The notes under the pieces were generated by a model. That model was given only the letters and a program-made list of their open reading frames with translations. It did no database searches and was not told the DNA's origin. A stretch of DNA of 64,000 bases. Source: Tateyamaria omphalii. Its GTDB lineage: Bacteria; Pseudomonadota; Alphaproteobacteria; Rhodobacterales; Rhodobacteraceae. Position 1 is the stretch's first letter. Each line of letters starts with the position of its first letter. The DNA is taken from positions 124,001-188,000 of the forward strand of contig NZ_BMWT01000003.1 of NCBI RefSeq assembly GCF_014651375.1, in the 5' to 3' direction. Shown here one piece after another: positions 1 to 8,507 of the stretch. The position numbers and the translations under genes are program-made.

Positions 1-249
1 AAGGCCAAGGCCAAAGATCAGCGGCACCGACCAGGCGAAAATGGCCACATCAAGCAGAAAGGCGCGCAACAGGTCAGGAAAGACCCGGACAAACACCTCC
101 CCATCAAAAAATGAGGCCCGCACCGCCTCCCAGCCCGGGGCCAGCGGCACAAGAAACACGATAAGGGCCAGCACAAGTGCTGTGCTGACCCCTGCAATCA
201 GATTGGCGCGACGTTTCTGTTGCGCCTCATACGCGGCTCGTCTCGTCAC
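1..249 (-). CDS. Polar amino-acid ABC transporter permease (N-terminal part, runs off the window)
   Basis: Only the first 83 codons are present. The GTG start overlaps the stop of the preceding solute-binding protein gene in a GTGA junction, so the two are translationally coupled. A short basic N-terminus (TRRAAYEAQQKRR) is followed by a hydrophobic helix at about residues 16-35 (LIAGVSTALVLALIVFLVPL) and by the start of a second one (FLLDVAIFAWSVPLIFGLGL). This is the usual opening of His/Glu/Gln-type inner-membrane permeases that form the channel of family 3 uptake systems. The family call leans on the upstream binding protein. The substrate cannot be told. Confidence 0.8.
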   Translation of the reverse strand, partial: MTRRAAYEAQQKRRANLIAGVSTALVLALIVFLVPLAPGWEAVRASFFDGEVFVRVFPDLLRAFLLDVAIFAWSVPLIFGLGL

Positions 250-1061
250 TTGATCAGTGGAACTCCGGTGGCTTCCTGCAGCCATTGTGCTTCGATCTCG
301 GCCAGCTTGCCGTTTTCGGTCATGGCGGCCAGCGCCTCATCGACACAGGCTTTCAGCTCGGACCCTTCAGGCATCAGCATCCCGAACTGGTCGGGGTTCT
401 CGGCGGCTGACGGGTCGAACTGGCCCAGCACCACACCGTTGTCCATCAGGACGGCAGCGGTGAACAGGGCGGTGGGCAGGTCAAACAGGGCCGCATCAAT
501 CTGCCCCGCCTTCATGGCGGCCGTGATGTTGGCATTGTCGTCATAGACCAGCGGGCTGGCGTCGGGCTGGATTTGCTCCATCACAACGGGCAGGGCGGTG
601 GTCGAGGCGACGACCCCCCATTTCAGACCCTTCAGGCTCTCCAGCGTCGGTTCCGCCCCGCCTTCAACCACCGGCGTGGTCGTTATCACGGCCTGTGGCG
701 CGGTGTAATAGGGGGCCGAGAAGTCCACGACCTTGTCGCGCTCGGGTGTGATCGAATATTGCTGCATGTTCAGATCGAAATTCTTGGCGCCGGGCTGGAT
801 TGCCTCATCGAACGACGTGCGGACCCAGGTGACTTGATCAGCGGCAAATCCCATTTCTTCGGCCAGGGCGTAGGCGACGGCGGCCTCAAACCCTTCACCC
901 TTTTCCGGAGCATCGTCAATGACCCACGGATAATAGGCCGGATTACCGGTCGCGATGGTCAGCGCGCCGTCGGCCAAGGTTTTGCTAGCCGCACAATGGC
1001 CTGCGGCAAAGGCTCCGGTCGCCATGACGGACAGAACGGCCGCGCTCAAAATTGTCTTCAT
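246..1061 (-). CDS. Amino-acid ABC transporter periplasmic substrate-binding protein (family 3)
   Basis: A 271-residue periplasmic binding protein that captures a polar amino acid or similar small cation and hands it to the downstream permease. The start was set at the ATG at 1061, preceded by GGGGAG at good spacing. It opens a typical signal peptide (MKTILSAAVLSVMATGAFAA). An in-frame ATG 39 bases upstream would put extra residues before the signal. Family 3 features include VDFSAPYYTAPQAVI and LKGLKWGVVASTTALPVV, and the C-terminal ALAAMTENGKLAEIEAQWL is the standard last helix. It forms an operon with the permease through a 4-base overlap. Confidence 0.92.
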   Translation of the reverse strand: MKTILSAAVLSVMATGAFAAGHCAASKTLADGALTIATGNPAYYPWVIDDAPEKGEGFEAAVAYALAEEMGFAADQVTWVRTSFDEAIQPGAKNFDLNMQQYSITPERDKVVDFSAPYYTAPQAVITTTPVVEGGAEPTLESLKGLKWGVVASTTALPVVMEQIQPDASPLVYDDNANITAAMKAGQIDAALFDLPTALFTAAVLMDNGVVLGQFDPSAAENPDQFGMLMPEGSELKACVDEALAAMTENGKLAEIEAQWLQEATGVPLIK

Positions 1062-1138
1062 GAAAAATCTCCCCATTGTTTTGCCCAGATACTCGGCCAA
1101 GGGGGCAGGGGTGTCGAGTCCCTAACCGCGCGCACCGC

Positions 1139-1885
1139 TCAGGTCAGCAAATCAAGCTCGCCATTGCACGCGGATTGAACAAAGCCGTCGGGGTCAGCGG
1201 CAAAGGACGCCCACAGGCTGAAATGCTCGGTCTCGCGCAGACCAACACGGGTGATCCCGCGATGTGTCAGCCTCAATAACGTCGCTTTGGGCACCGCCAT
1301 CAATATGGGCGAATGGGTGGCCATGATGACCTGCGCACTGGCGTCTTCCTGAATCTCGGCCAGGAACGCCAGCAATTCCGCCTGCTTGCGGGGCGACAAG
1401 GCTGCCTCGGGTTCGTCCAAAAGGAATATGCCCTGCCCAGTCATCCGATCCTGGATCATGGCGGCAAATCCCTCGCCATGGGATTGGGACAAGTAGCCGC
1501 CGACGGTGACATCAGCGACAGCGGCAAAGCTTTGCGCCTTGAGGAACCAGCCCTGTTGCACCTTGGGCAACCACGCTCCGCGCAAGCGACCCGCCAATGC
1601 CGCGGATCCTTCCAAGCCTGCGGTACTCGTCGCACCGCTCCACGCGCCGCGGCTAGATGTCGAGAAGCCGGCAAGCACCGCAATTGATTCCAAGAGCGTG
1701 GATTTGCCCGATCCGTTCTCACCAACAAGAATGGTGACGGGTGTGTCGAAAGTCAGCTCGAAAGCCGCGTCCAGCCATGGCAAGTCAAACGGGTATTGAT
1801 CGGGGCGCGGCGCGTCAGGATCATTTAGGAAAACGCGCTGCAAATATGGTGCAGGCAGCTTGGTATCCCGTCTCTTGTGCGCCAA
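1139..1885 (-). CDS. AAA-type ATPase with ABC-like motifs (COG3910-like)
   Basis: A 248-residue soluble P-loop ATPase. Walker A is GENGSGKST (residues 55-63), the Walker B region is GIFLLDEPEAAL (152-163), LSPRKQ follows it, and a switch histidine sits in MATHSPIL (H191). This is the small stand-alone family related to the RecF/SMC and ABC nucleotide-binding fold, whose role is unknown. There is no transmembrane segment. The start is a TTG with a weak ribosome site 9 bases after the prs stop, and no good internal ATG was seen, so the start is uncertain. Its position directly after prs on the same strand suggests co-transcription. Confidence 0.85.
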   Translation of the reverse strand: MAHKRRDTKLPAPYLQRVFLNDPDAPRPDQYPFDLPWLDAAFELTFDTPVTILVGENGSGKSTLLESIAVLAGFSTSSRGAWSGATSTAGLEGSAALAGRLRGAWLPKVQQGWFLKAQSFAAVADVTVGGYLSQSHGEGFAAMIQDRMTGQGIFLLDEPEAALSPRKQAELLAFLAEIQEDASAQVIMATHSPILMAVPKATLLRLTHRGITRVGLRETEHFSLWASFAADPDGFVQSACNGELDLLT

Positions 1886-1894
1886 CTTACCGGC

Positions 1895-2914
1895 TTACTC
1901 CGCCGCGTACATCCCGTCGTAAATTGGGCTCAGCGTTTCGGCTTCAAACAGCGATGATACAGACGTGCCATGCCAGATATTCAGAATGGCTTGCGCAAAA
2001 ACAGGCGCAGTGGGCACGATCCGAATATTCGGCGCGTTCTTGACCGCTTCGGTGGGTTGAATGCTGTCGGTCAGCACCAGCGACTTCATCACCGAATTGG
2101 TGACGCGTTCCACTGCAGGCCCTGACATGACGCCGTGCGAGATATAGGAATGCACCTCTTTCGCGCCGTTGTCCAAAATGACCTCGGCTGCCTTACAGAG
2201 CGTGCCCGCTGTGTCGCACATGTCATCGACAATGATGCACACCTTGTCTGTCACATCCCCGATCACGGTCATCTCGGCCACTTCACCTGGCTTCTCGCGC
2301 CGTTTGTCGACGATGGAGAGCGGCGCGTTCAACCGCTTCGCCAGCTCCCGCGCGCGCGCTACACCACCCACATCGGGCGACACGATCATCAATTCGTCCA
2401 TGCGGCCAGCAAACTGTGTCTTGATGTCCAGCGCAAAGATGGGCGAGGCATAAAGGTTGTCGACCGGGATATCAAAGAAACCTTGAATCTGCGCGGCGTG
2501 CAGGTCCATAGTCAGAACCCGTTCGATGCCAGCGCCTACCAGCATGTTGGCAACCAGTTTCGATGAAATGGGCGTGCGCGCCTTGGTCCGACGGTCCTGA
2601 CGCGCATAGCCGAAGTAAGGGATCACGGCAGTGATCCGCGCCGCCGACGACCGGCGCAGCGCATCGCACATGATCAGCAGCTCCATCAGGTTGTCATTGG
2701 CGGGGTTCGACGTAGGCTGGATGATGAACATGTCCTCGCCGCGTACGTTTTCGAAGACTTCAACGAAAATCTCACCATCGTTGAAGCGTTCCACGCGAGC
2801 ATCCACCAGCCCCACCGTGACGCCTCGATGCATCGACATGCGTCGCGCAATTGCATTTGCCAATGGCAGATTGGCATTGCCCGAGATCAACTTGGGCTCT
2901 TCGATGTTTGGCAT
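1895..2914 (-). CDS. prs: Ribose-phosphate pyrophosphokinase (PRPP synthetase)
   Basis: Makes phosphoribosyl pyrophosphate from ribose 5-phosphate and ATP for purine, pyrimidine, histidine, tryptophan and NAD synthesis. The 339 residues match the family. The ATP-binding flexible loop YARQDRR lies at 103-109, the catalytic lysine/arginine region at 205-215 ([10 protein letters not shown]), and the PRPP-binding loop [10 protein letters not shown] at 229-238. The ATG is preceded by GGGGAC at normal spacing. The N-terminal tail is slightly longer than in enteric enzymes, as is common in alphaproteobacteria. It is divergent from the isomerase gene at 3020. Confidence 0.97.
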   Translation of the reverse strand: MPNIEEPKLISGNANLPLANAIARRMSMHRGVTVGLVDARVERFNDGEIFVEVFENVRGEDMFIIQPTSNPANDNLMELLIMCDALRRSSAARITAVIPYFGYARQDRRTKARTPISSKLVANMLVGAGIERVLTMDLHAAQIQGFFDIPVDNLYASPIFALDIKTQFAGRMDELMIVSPDVGGVARARELAKRLNAPLSIVDKRREKPGEVAEMTVIGDVTDKVCIIVDDMCDTAGTLCKAAEVILDNGAKEVHSYISHGVMSGPAVERVTNSVMKSLVLTDSIQPTEAVKNAPNIRIVPTAPVFAQAILNIWHGTSVSSLFEAETLSPIYDGMYAAE

Positions 2915-3019
2915 GTCGTGTCCCCGCGCAGCACGATTGTGACAGATTCGTGATGTTGACTCCGCTTAACACGGGCTTACCGTCGCGCGAAACAGTTGAC
3001 CCCGCGACCGAGGACGAAA

Positions 3020-3619
3020 ATGCCCCATATTGACTATTATTTTGCAACTCTCTCTCCCTACACCTACCTGGCCGGGAAACGGTTCGAGGCACTGGCGCAG
3101 CAGCATGGCGCAACCGTGACGTATAAACCGCTGGATGTGATTGCCCTGTTTGGGCGTACAGGCGGAACGCCTCCCAAGGATCGGCATATCAACCGCGTTG
3201 AATACCGCGCACAGGAACTGGTGCGGCAAGCCAAGAAATACGACATGCCGTTCAACCTCAAACCCGCGCATTGGCCCACCAACGCAGCGCCATCTTCCTA
3301 CGCCATAATTGCTGCACAGAACGCGGGCGGTGGTGATCTTGGCACGCTGGTACACGCCGTCCTGCGCGCTGTCTGGGCGGAGGAAAAGGACATCGCGCAA
3401 GACGACGTGATCAAGGCGTGCCTGACCGAGGCGGGTTTTGACCCTTCCCTGGCCGACAGCGGGTTGCTCAGCGGTGCCGAAACCTACGCCGCCAATCTGG
3501 AAGAGGCGGTCGACAAGGGCGTCTTCGGTGCGCCCTTTTATATTGTCGACGGGGATCAGCGGTTCTGGGGTCAGGACAAGCTCGAAGATCTTGATCTGCA
3601 TCTTTCCGGTAAATTGTGA
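3020..3619 (+). CDS. 2-hydroxychromene-2-carboxylate isomerase / DsbA-fold kappa-GST
   Basis: A 199-residue thioredoxin-fold protein of the glutathione S-transferase kappa/HCCA isomerase family, in which glutathione-dependent isomerisation of an aromatic catabolite is the reference reaction. The N-terminal IDYYFATLSPYTYLAGKRFE carries the active-site Ser/Pro region. PFNLKPAHWPTN and VFGAPFYIVDGDQRFWGQD (the cis-Pro loop and C-terminal signature) are clear. The ATG at 3020 has GAGGAC upstream. A TTG 24 bases earlier would add eight unconserved residues. Aromatic genes are absent nearby, so the true substrate is open. It is coupled to the next gene. Confidence 0.88.
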   Translation: MPHIDYYFATLSPYTYLAGKRFEALAQQHGATVTYKPLDVIALFGRTGGTPPKDRHINRVEYRAQELVRQAKKYDMPFNLKPAHWPTNAAPSSYAIIAAQNAGGGDLGTLVHAVLRAVWAEEKDIAQDDVIKACLTEAGFDPSLADSGLLSGAETYAANLEEAVDKGVFGAPFYIVDGDQRFWGQDKLEDLDLHLSGKL

Positions 3620-4413
3620 TCCCCCAGATCCACACCCGGACCTTCGGGTCCGGGCCGCGCCCTGCGCTCGCCATCCATTGCTCTCTGGGGCATTCCGGTG
3701 TCTGGCGCGGGTTGGCGCAGTCGTTAGATGATGGCCTGACGCTGCATGCCTACGATCTGCCCAATCACGGCAAGTCCGGCGATTGGGACGGGCATGGCAT
3801 CATGCACGACACCGCCACCGCCATGGCGCTCAAGGTCATGGACGAGATTGGCGCTGACCCCATCGACATCATCGGCCACAGCTTTGGCGCTACGGTCGCC
3901 CTTCGGCTCGCCATTGAACATTCAGCGCGCGTGCGCAGTGTGGCGATGTTTGAACCCGTCTATTTCTCGCCCATCATCGCCGACGACCCGGATTTCGGCC
4001 CAAGCTACAAATGCGACACCGCCGATTTCGATGCTGCCATTGATGCAGGTGACAACGAGACCGCCGCGCGCGCCTTCAATCGCGCCTGGGCCGAGGGGCC
4101 TGCATGGGATGATATTCCGGCTCAAAGCCGCGCCTACATGGTGGACCGCATTCGCTTTGTCCGCAATTCCGCGCCGTTCCTGATCGATGACAGCGCCGGC
4201 CTGCTCAAGCCGGGACGTTTCGAACAGGCAAAAATGCCCGCGCTTCTGATGGGGGGCGCAACCTCGCGCTGGGCAGCGCCGGTCAACGGTGCCATTGCCC
4301 GACGTTTGCCACGGGTCACATCGCATACCTTCGACGGAGTGGGGCATATGGGACCGATCACGCATCCCGACGCGGTGGCGCAGGTCTGGCATTCCTTTTT
4401 GAATGGGATTTGA
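3616..4413 (+). CDS. Alpha/beta-fold hydrolase
   Basis: A 265-residue cytoplasmic serine hydrolase. The nucleophile elbow is GHSFG (about residues 88-92), an oxyanion-type motif lies in AIHCSLGHSGVW near the N-terminus, and the catalytic His is in GVGHMGPITHP near the C-terminus. The GTG start overlaps the stop of the isomerase gene (GTGA), so the two genes form an operon. The substrate is unknown; esterase, thioesterase or C-C hydrolase activity would all fit the fold. Pairing with an HCCA isomerase-like gene could hint at handling of ring-derived compounds, but that is inference. Confidence 0.88.
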   Translation: MIPQIHTRTFGSGPRPALAIHCSLGHSGVWRGLAQSLDDGLTLHAYDLPNHGKSGDWDGHGIMHDTATAMALKVMDEIGADPIDIIGHSFGATVALRLAIEHSARVRSVAMFEPVYFSPIIADDPDFGPSYKCDTADFDAAIDAGDNETAARAFNRAWAEGPAWDDIPAQSRAYMVDRIRFVRNSAPFLIDDSAGLLKPGRFEQAKMPALLMGGATSRWAAPVNGAIARRLPRVTSHTFDGVGHMGPITHPDAVAQVWHSFLNGI

Positions 4414-4549
4414 TGCGCGCAGCACACCACCCGGGCTCACTCAGTTTTCTTAGCGTTGTCATGGGGGAAACGCGCAATTTCTGTCCGGGGTGGGCATCGA
4501 CGGTAGTTATCCTGCAGTCGATCGCCTTTTGCGTACAGCACTGTGCCTC

Positions 4550-5020
4550 TCAAGTCGGTTCGTCTATGATATGCTCTTCCCAATCATCGTCAGCCACATC
4601 GAATTCGCTGAACGTGCGGCCCTGCATGGACACACCTGCGGCATGAACAGTTTCCGCCCGACCTGAAATCAACGGGTGCCAGTCGAACAGGGGTTTGCCT
4701 TCATAAACAAGGCGATAGGCGCAAGTCTGCGGAATCCAGTACAAGTGTTCTTCGATATTCTCAGGCTTCAACACAATGCAATCCGGCACGAATTGGTGGC
4801 GCGTCTCGTAATGAGCGCACCGGCACGTGTCGTCATCCAGCAATCTGCAGGCCACCCGCGTCAATGCGACTTCACCAGACTCTTCATCCTCCAGCTTGTT
4901 CAAACAACATTTTCCACACCCGTCACACAGTGCCTCCCACTCCTTGCGGGACAGTTTGGAGATCGGCTTTCTCTCCCAAAAACGGGATGCTAGACCGTCG
5001 CGGTCAATCGGATCACTCAT
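4550..5020 (-). CDS. YcgN/UPF0260 family cysteine-cluster protein
   Basis: A 156-residue protein of the YcgN family, whose function is not established. The conserved opening WERKPISKLSRKEWEALCDGCGKCCLNKLED is followed by further cysteines in CRLLDDDTCRCAHY, VPDCIVL and PQTCAYRL, an arrangement expected to hold a metal or Fe-S cluster. The start overlaps the ribF stop in an ATGA junction, so it is translated behind ribF. The 136-base gap below its stop, towards the convergent hydrolase, holds nothing recognisable. Confidence 0.93.
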   Translation of the reverse strand: MSDPIDRDGLASRFWERKPISKLSRKEWEALCDGCGKCCLNKLEDEESGEVALTRVACRLLDDDTCRCAHYETRHQFVPDCIVLKPENIEEHLYWIPQTCAYRLVYEGKPLFDWHPLISGRAETVHAAGVSMQGRTFSEFDVADDDWEEHIIDEPT

Positions 5021-5949
5021 AGGTCGGCCAGTATCGCGCGTGCCTGCACACTGTCCGCATCCATCTGGGCAACCAGCGCGTCCACGCTATCAAACTTCAC
5101 CTCGCCGCGCAGATGCGCGACCAAGGCGACGGACACCGGGGCACCATACAAATCGCCAGAAAAATCAAAGACAAAGGTCTCAAGGTTGGGTTTGTTCTCA
5201 CCAAACATCGGTCTCACCCCAAGCGACGCCACCCCGTGGTACGACCCCGCATGAGGGCCTTCCAACACATTGAAAAGAACAGCATATACGCCAAAAGCAG
5301 GCGGGTGCAGGCCGTCAATCGACATGTTGGCCGTTGGATACCCCAAGGTTCGCCCGCGCTGCTCACCGCCGATGATCGGCCCCTCGATCCGGTGCCAGTG
5401 CCCCAGCATGTCCGCCGCATCCTGCGGCCTGCCATCGGACAACGCTTGGCGAATGGCGGTCGATGATATCGTATTGTCCGCGCGTTCCAGCAAAGGGGCA
5501 ACAGTCACACCAAACCCCATCTCCTGACCAAAGCGCACCATGTCCGCGGCGGTACCCGCACGTTTCTTGCCAAAGCAGAAATCGGCCCCCACCACGACAT
5601 GAGACAGGCCCAGCCCATCGCAAATCACATCCCGTGCGAATTCTTCCGGGCTCAACCCCGCCAAGCCGGAATGAAACGGCAATTCAAAGAGATAATGGAT
5701 ACCCATCTTCTCCAAGCGGCTCGCGCGTGCGGCCTGGCTCATCAGCCGAAAGGGGGGCGCTTCGGGCGCAAAATACTCGCGTGGATGAGGCTCGAATGTC
5801 AGGACGCCCAGAGGCGCGTCAGGCGCGGCTGTCTGCGCCAGATCAATAACGGACCGATGGCCAATATGGACGCCATCAAAATTGCCGATGGCGACGCTGG
5901 CCCCCCGGTCGCCTGCATCAACAAACTGGTAGTCCCGAATGATCTTCAT
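5017..5949 (-). CDS. ribF: Bifunctional riboflavin kinase / FAD synthetase
   Basis: Converts riboflavin to FMN and then FAD. The 310 residues have an N-terminal FMN adenylyltransferase domain, with the nucleotidyl-transferase motif FDGVHIGH at 24-31 and the later SSTAIR motif. A C-terminal flavokinase domain follows, with GEQRGRTLGYPTANM and LETFVFDFSGDLYG. The ATG has AAGGGG close upstream. It is co-transcribed with the YcgN-family gene (4-base overlap). A repeat element shared with the trxB downstream region lies just upstream, at about 5990-6045. Confidence 0.97.
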   Translation of the reverse strand: MKIIRDYQFVDAGDRGASVAIGNFDGVHIGHRSVIDLAQTAAPDAPLGVLTFEPHPREYFAPEAPPFRLMSQAARASRLEKMGIHYLFELPFHSGLAGLSPEEFARDVICDGLGLSHVVVGADFCFGKKRAGTAADMVRFGQEMGFGVTVAPLLERADNTISSTAIRQALSDGRPQDAADMLGHWHRIEGPIIGGEQRGRTLGYPTANMSIDGLHPPAFGVYAVLFNVLEGPHAGSYHGVASLGVRPMFGENKPNLETFVFDFSGDLYGAPVSVALVAHLRGEVKFDSVDALVAQMDADSVQARAILADL

Positions 5950-5984
5950 GCCCCTTGCCTAGCCAAGCGGCCAAACAAGGGCAA

Positions 5985-6048
5985 GGACCCGTTTCTTCTG
6001 ACTGAAAATACCACGGGGGAGGCCGTAGGCCGGGGGCAGAGCCCCCAA
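5985..6048. repeat. Dispersed palindromic element, copy 1
   Basis: This gap between the MaoC stop and the ribF start contains GTTTCTTCTGACTGAAAATA, then CCACGGGGGAG, a short variable loop, and the self-complementary GGGGGCAGAGCCCCC. The same order of blocks, inverted on the other strand, lies below trxB at about 29795-29855 (GAC-C-GAAAATACCACGGGGGAG and a GGGGGC..GCCCCC arm). The shared blocks are nearly identical and the loop differs. It is an intergenic repeat of the compact palindromic type, possibly acting in transcript termination or stability. Confidence 0.7.
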
Positions 6049-6068
6049 AACCGCTTTGAAGCCGTGAC

Positions 6069-6512
6069 TTAGTCGAACTTCCGCGACGGCGCCAACACCG
6101 TTGCTTCGCCAATCAGCACTTTCTTACCGTCCACAGCGCAGTGGCAGTCCAGCTTCACGCGACGCTTGGCAAAGTCGATGTCGATGACCTTGACCTCGGC
6201 ATAGACCATGTCTCCTGGGCGAACGGGGGCGAGGAATTTCAACGATTGGCCCATGTAAACGGTGCCATGTCCCGGAAGTTGCTCACCGATGACGGCGGAA
6301 ATCAGACCGGCAGTCAGCATTCCATGCGCAATGCGGCCCTGAAAGATCGTGTCGCGCGCATAGTCATCATCCAAATGCACTGGGTTCCGGTCGGTCGAGA
6401 CCTGCGCAAACATCTCGATGTCTTCATCCGTGACGACTTTCCGCAGGTGGCGGGACATCCCCATTTCGATGTCTTCAATACAGATCGTGCCGCGGGGCAT
6501 GTTGTCCAACAT
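6069..6512 (-). CDS. MaoC-like (R)-specific enoyl-CoA hydratase
   Basis: A 147-residue single hot-dog-fold protein of the MaoC/PhaJ type, which hydrates trans-2-enoyl-CoA. The hydratase 2 motif is seen in FAQVSTDRNPVHLDDDYARDTIFQGRIAHGML (catalytic D and H within about residues 36-62). GEQLPGHGTVYMGQSLKFLAPVRPGD is also diagnostic. The ATG is preceded by GGAG, and a second ATG four codons in is possible. No polyhydroxyalkanoate genes lie nearby, so a role in fatty-acid or branched-chain acyl metabolism is equally likely. Confidence 0.92.
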   Translation of the reverse strand: MLDNMPRGTICIEDIEMGMSRHLRKVVTDEDIEMFAQVSTDRNPVHLDDDYARDTIFQGRIAHGMLTAGLISAVIGEQLPGHGTVYMGQSLKFLAPVRPGDMVYAEVKVIDIDFAKRRVKLDCHCAVDGKKVLIGEATVLAPSRKFD

Positions 6513-6601
6513 GAGCTTGCTCCGGTAATAATCCGAACGTTTGTTCGGTGTGTGCGCAATGTAATTACTTTGCGCGCGCAGAAAAGCAAGCTAAAAGTAG
6601 G

Positions 6602-7474
6602 TCAGCGTAAATGCCCTATCGCAAAGGTCGGCGCGCTTTTTTCTGTTTCTAAATAATCCCTTAGCGCATCCGGATCCGGTTGGTGCGACGTTTTGGTTTC
6701 TGCCGCGGCCAAACCACCCGAAATGAACAGAGAATCGATGTCCTCGCCCATCGCGCCCGCGATATCGGTCAAAACACCATCCCCAATGGCCAGAATACCA
6801 CTGTCCGGCACATCCACACCAAGCTCAGCCAACCGCCGGCGGGCCAGATCATAGATCGGCGGATGCGGCTTGCCGAAATACAGGCTCTCGCCGCCCATCT
6901 CGGTATACAGCTTGGCCAAGGCGCCTGCACACCACTCCCGCACCTCGCCACGGTCCACAACGATGTCGGGGTTTGCACAAAGCAGCTTCAGCCCCAGTTG
7001 CTTGGCCATAAGAAACTCAGGGCGCATCACGTCTGGGTCTGCCATCGGGTCGCGCGGACCGGTGCACACAATCCCCTCGGCCTCGTCCAGAGGCACCATC
7101 TCGATCTTCACTGGATCCTTGATGACACCAATAGGCTCAAAGAATTTCTCCTCACCCGGCTGCCCAATGAAATGCACCTTGGACCCAACGATCCCCCGGA
7201 ACATCGCCGCACGCGCGCTGTCGCCCGATGTGGCGATCGTGTCCCACGCATCATCCGGCACACCAAAATGCACCAACTGCTTCATCACACCGGCGCGGGG
7301 GCGGGGCGAGTTCGTGACCAACACCACCTTGCCCCCCTTGGCTCGGTAGGCATGCAATGCGGCCACGGCCTCCGGCAGGGCGTGTACGCCGTTGTGTACG
7401 CACCCCCAAAGATCGACGAACAGCGCGTCATAGCGATCCGAGATCTCGGACAGGGAAGTGATGATCTGGGCCAT
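6602..7474 (-). CDS. HAD-IIA type hydrolase (TIGR01459-like)
   Basis: A 290-residue HAD-superfamily phosphatase of the NagD-like subfamily IIA. Motif I is DLWGCVHNG (residues 21-29), where Trp stands in place of the usual second Asp, as is typical of this alphaproteobacterial group. VTNSPRPRAGV carries motif II, YFGKPHPPIYDLA the motif III lysine, and GDGVLTDIAGA motif IV. A GGAGG ribosome site precedes the ATG. Its physiological phosphate ester is unknown. It stands alone between MaoC and the crotonase, all on the minus strand. Confidence 0.92.
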   Translation of the reverse strand: MAQIITSLSEISDRYDALFVDLWGCVHNGVHALPEAVAALHAYRAKGGKVVLVTNSPRPRAGVMKQLVHFGVPDDAWDTIATSGDSARAAMFRGIVGSKVHFIGQPGEEKFFEPIGVIKDPVKIEMVPLDEAEGIVCTGPRDPMADPDVMRPEFLMAKQLGLKLLCANPDIVVDRGEVREWCAGALAKLYTEMGGESLYFGKPHPPIYDLARRRLAELGVDVPDSGILAIGDGVLTDIAGAMGEDIDSLFISGGLAAAETKTSHQPDPDALRDYLETEKSAPTFAIGHLR

Positions 7475-7536
7475 GACGCCTCCGGTCTGAATTGGTCAAC
7501 CAGGGTGTGCCACAGCCGGGGCAGGGGCGAAAGGGC

Positions 7537-8400
7537 CTAGTCGGCGCGATGATCCGGGTCGTTCAACGGGTGGTTCCACGTCCAGTCATACAGGCCCTCG
7601 TCCCGCTCTTTCACCGCCTGTTTCCAGCCCATGGCCTCGGCCCGGACCTTGAAGTTCAACCCCTCGGGTGAATGCCGGGTGATCCCGTCAAAAACGGTGG
7701 CAAGACGCTGGGTCTGGTTGATCGTGGCCTCAAGTGTCTGGTTGATCACCATCTTGTTCATGGCGAGTTGATTGATCGGCACCGACGCCATGCGCGCGGC
7801 AAGCGCCTCAACCTCTGCGTCCAATGCGTCGGCAGGCACAGCTTTCAAAACCAAACCCATCTCAGCCGCTTCTGTCCCTGTGATCTTGTCACCGGTCAGC
7901 AGCATCCGCTTGGCCCGCTCCGGTCCCAGCCGGTACACCCACATGGCCGTGGTGGGACAGCCCCAGACGCGGGCGGGCATGTATCCAATCTGGGCCTCAT
8001 CCTCCATCACCACCATGTCGCAGCACAGCGCAATGTCGGACCCACCCGCAACAGCAAAACCATGCACTTTGGCGATCACGGGCTTCATCGCCCGAAACAG
8101 CGACATGAAGCATTGCGTATTGGCCCACATGAACTGGTAGTCCTGCATAGGGTCCCAAGGCATCTCTTGCGTGATCTTGTTGTCGGGGTCCTGCGCATAG
8201 TGCGCGAGGTCATACCCGGCGCAAAAGGCGCGACCCGCCCCGGACAGCACCATCACATGCACGTCCCTGTCCGCATCAAACGCTTCGACCGCGGCCTGCA
8301 ACTCGCGCGGCAGATCGTCGTCGATGGCATTCATCACGTCTGGACGGTTCAGAATGATCCGGCCAATCCGGCCGTATTTTTCGGTCTTGATGGTGCGCAT
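7537..8400 (-). CDS. Crotonase-family enoyl-CoA hydratase/isomerase
   Basis: A 287-residue acyl-CoA hydratase/isomerase-fold protein. The oxyanion-hole regions are VLSGAGRAFCAGYDLAHY and GFAVAGGSDIALCCDMVV, and a third conserved stretch is RVWGCPTTAMWVYRLGPERA. The usual catalytic Glu positions are not both obvious, so the exact reaction is open. The start at 8400 was chosen because GGGAGG lies just upstream and MRTIKTEKYGRIGRIILNRPD is the family N-terminus. The reading frame stays open 35 codons further up, but that part is the ppaC terminator region. Confidence 0.92.
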   Translation of the reverse strand: MRTIKTEKYGRIGRIILNRPDVMNAIDDDLPRELQAAVEAFDADRDVHVMVLSGAGRAFCAGYDLAHYAQDPDNKITQEMPWDPMQDYQFMWANTQCFMSLFRAMKPVIAKVHGFAVAGGSDIALCCDMVVMEDEAQIGYMPARVWGCPTTAMWVYRLGPERAKRMLLTGDKITGTEAAEMGLVLKAVPADALDAEVEALAARMASVPINQLAMNKMVINQTLEATINQTQRLATVFDGITRHSPEGLNFKVRAEAMGWKQAVKERDEGLYDWTWNHPLNDPDHRAD

Positions 8401-8427
8401 GGTGTCCTCCCGCAACAACGGTTGCAC

Positions 8428-8457
8428 AAAAAAGTAAGGCGGACCACTGGTCCGCCT
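8428..8457 (-). terminator. Terminator of the pyrophosphatase gene
   Basis: Read on the minus strand, AGGCGGACC and GGTCCGCCT pair across three bases and are followed by TACTTTTTTG. This is a standard intrinsic terminator below the pyrophosphatase stop and just above the crotonase ribosome site. Confidence 0.75.
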
Positions 8458-8476
8458 GCCTTGCGCTTCTTCACCT

Positions 8477-8503
8477 GTAAGGCGGAGGTGCCCTCCGCCC
8501 CGC
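8477..8503. repeat. 27-bp palindromic element following a stop codon, copy 1
   Basis: GTAAGGCGGAGGTG then CCCTCCGCCCCGC sits directly after the pyrophosphatase stop. The same 27 bases, with one C/T difference, lie directly after the sat-cysC stop at 25780-25806. GGCGGAGG and CCTCCGCC can form a hairpin. In both places a true T-tailed terminator follows a few tens of bases on. Confidence 0.75.
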
Positions 8504-8507
8504 ACCC

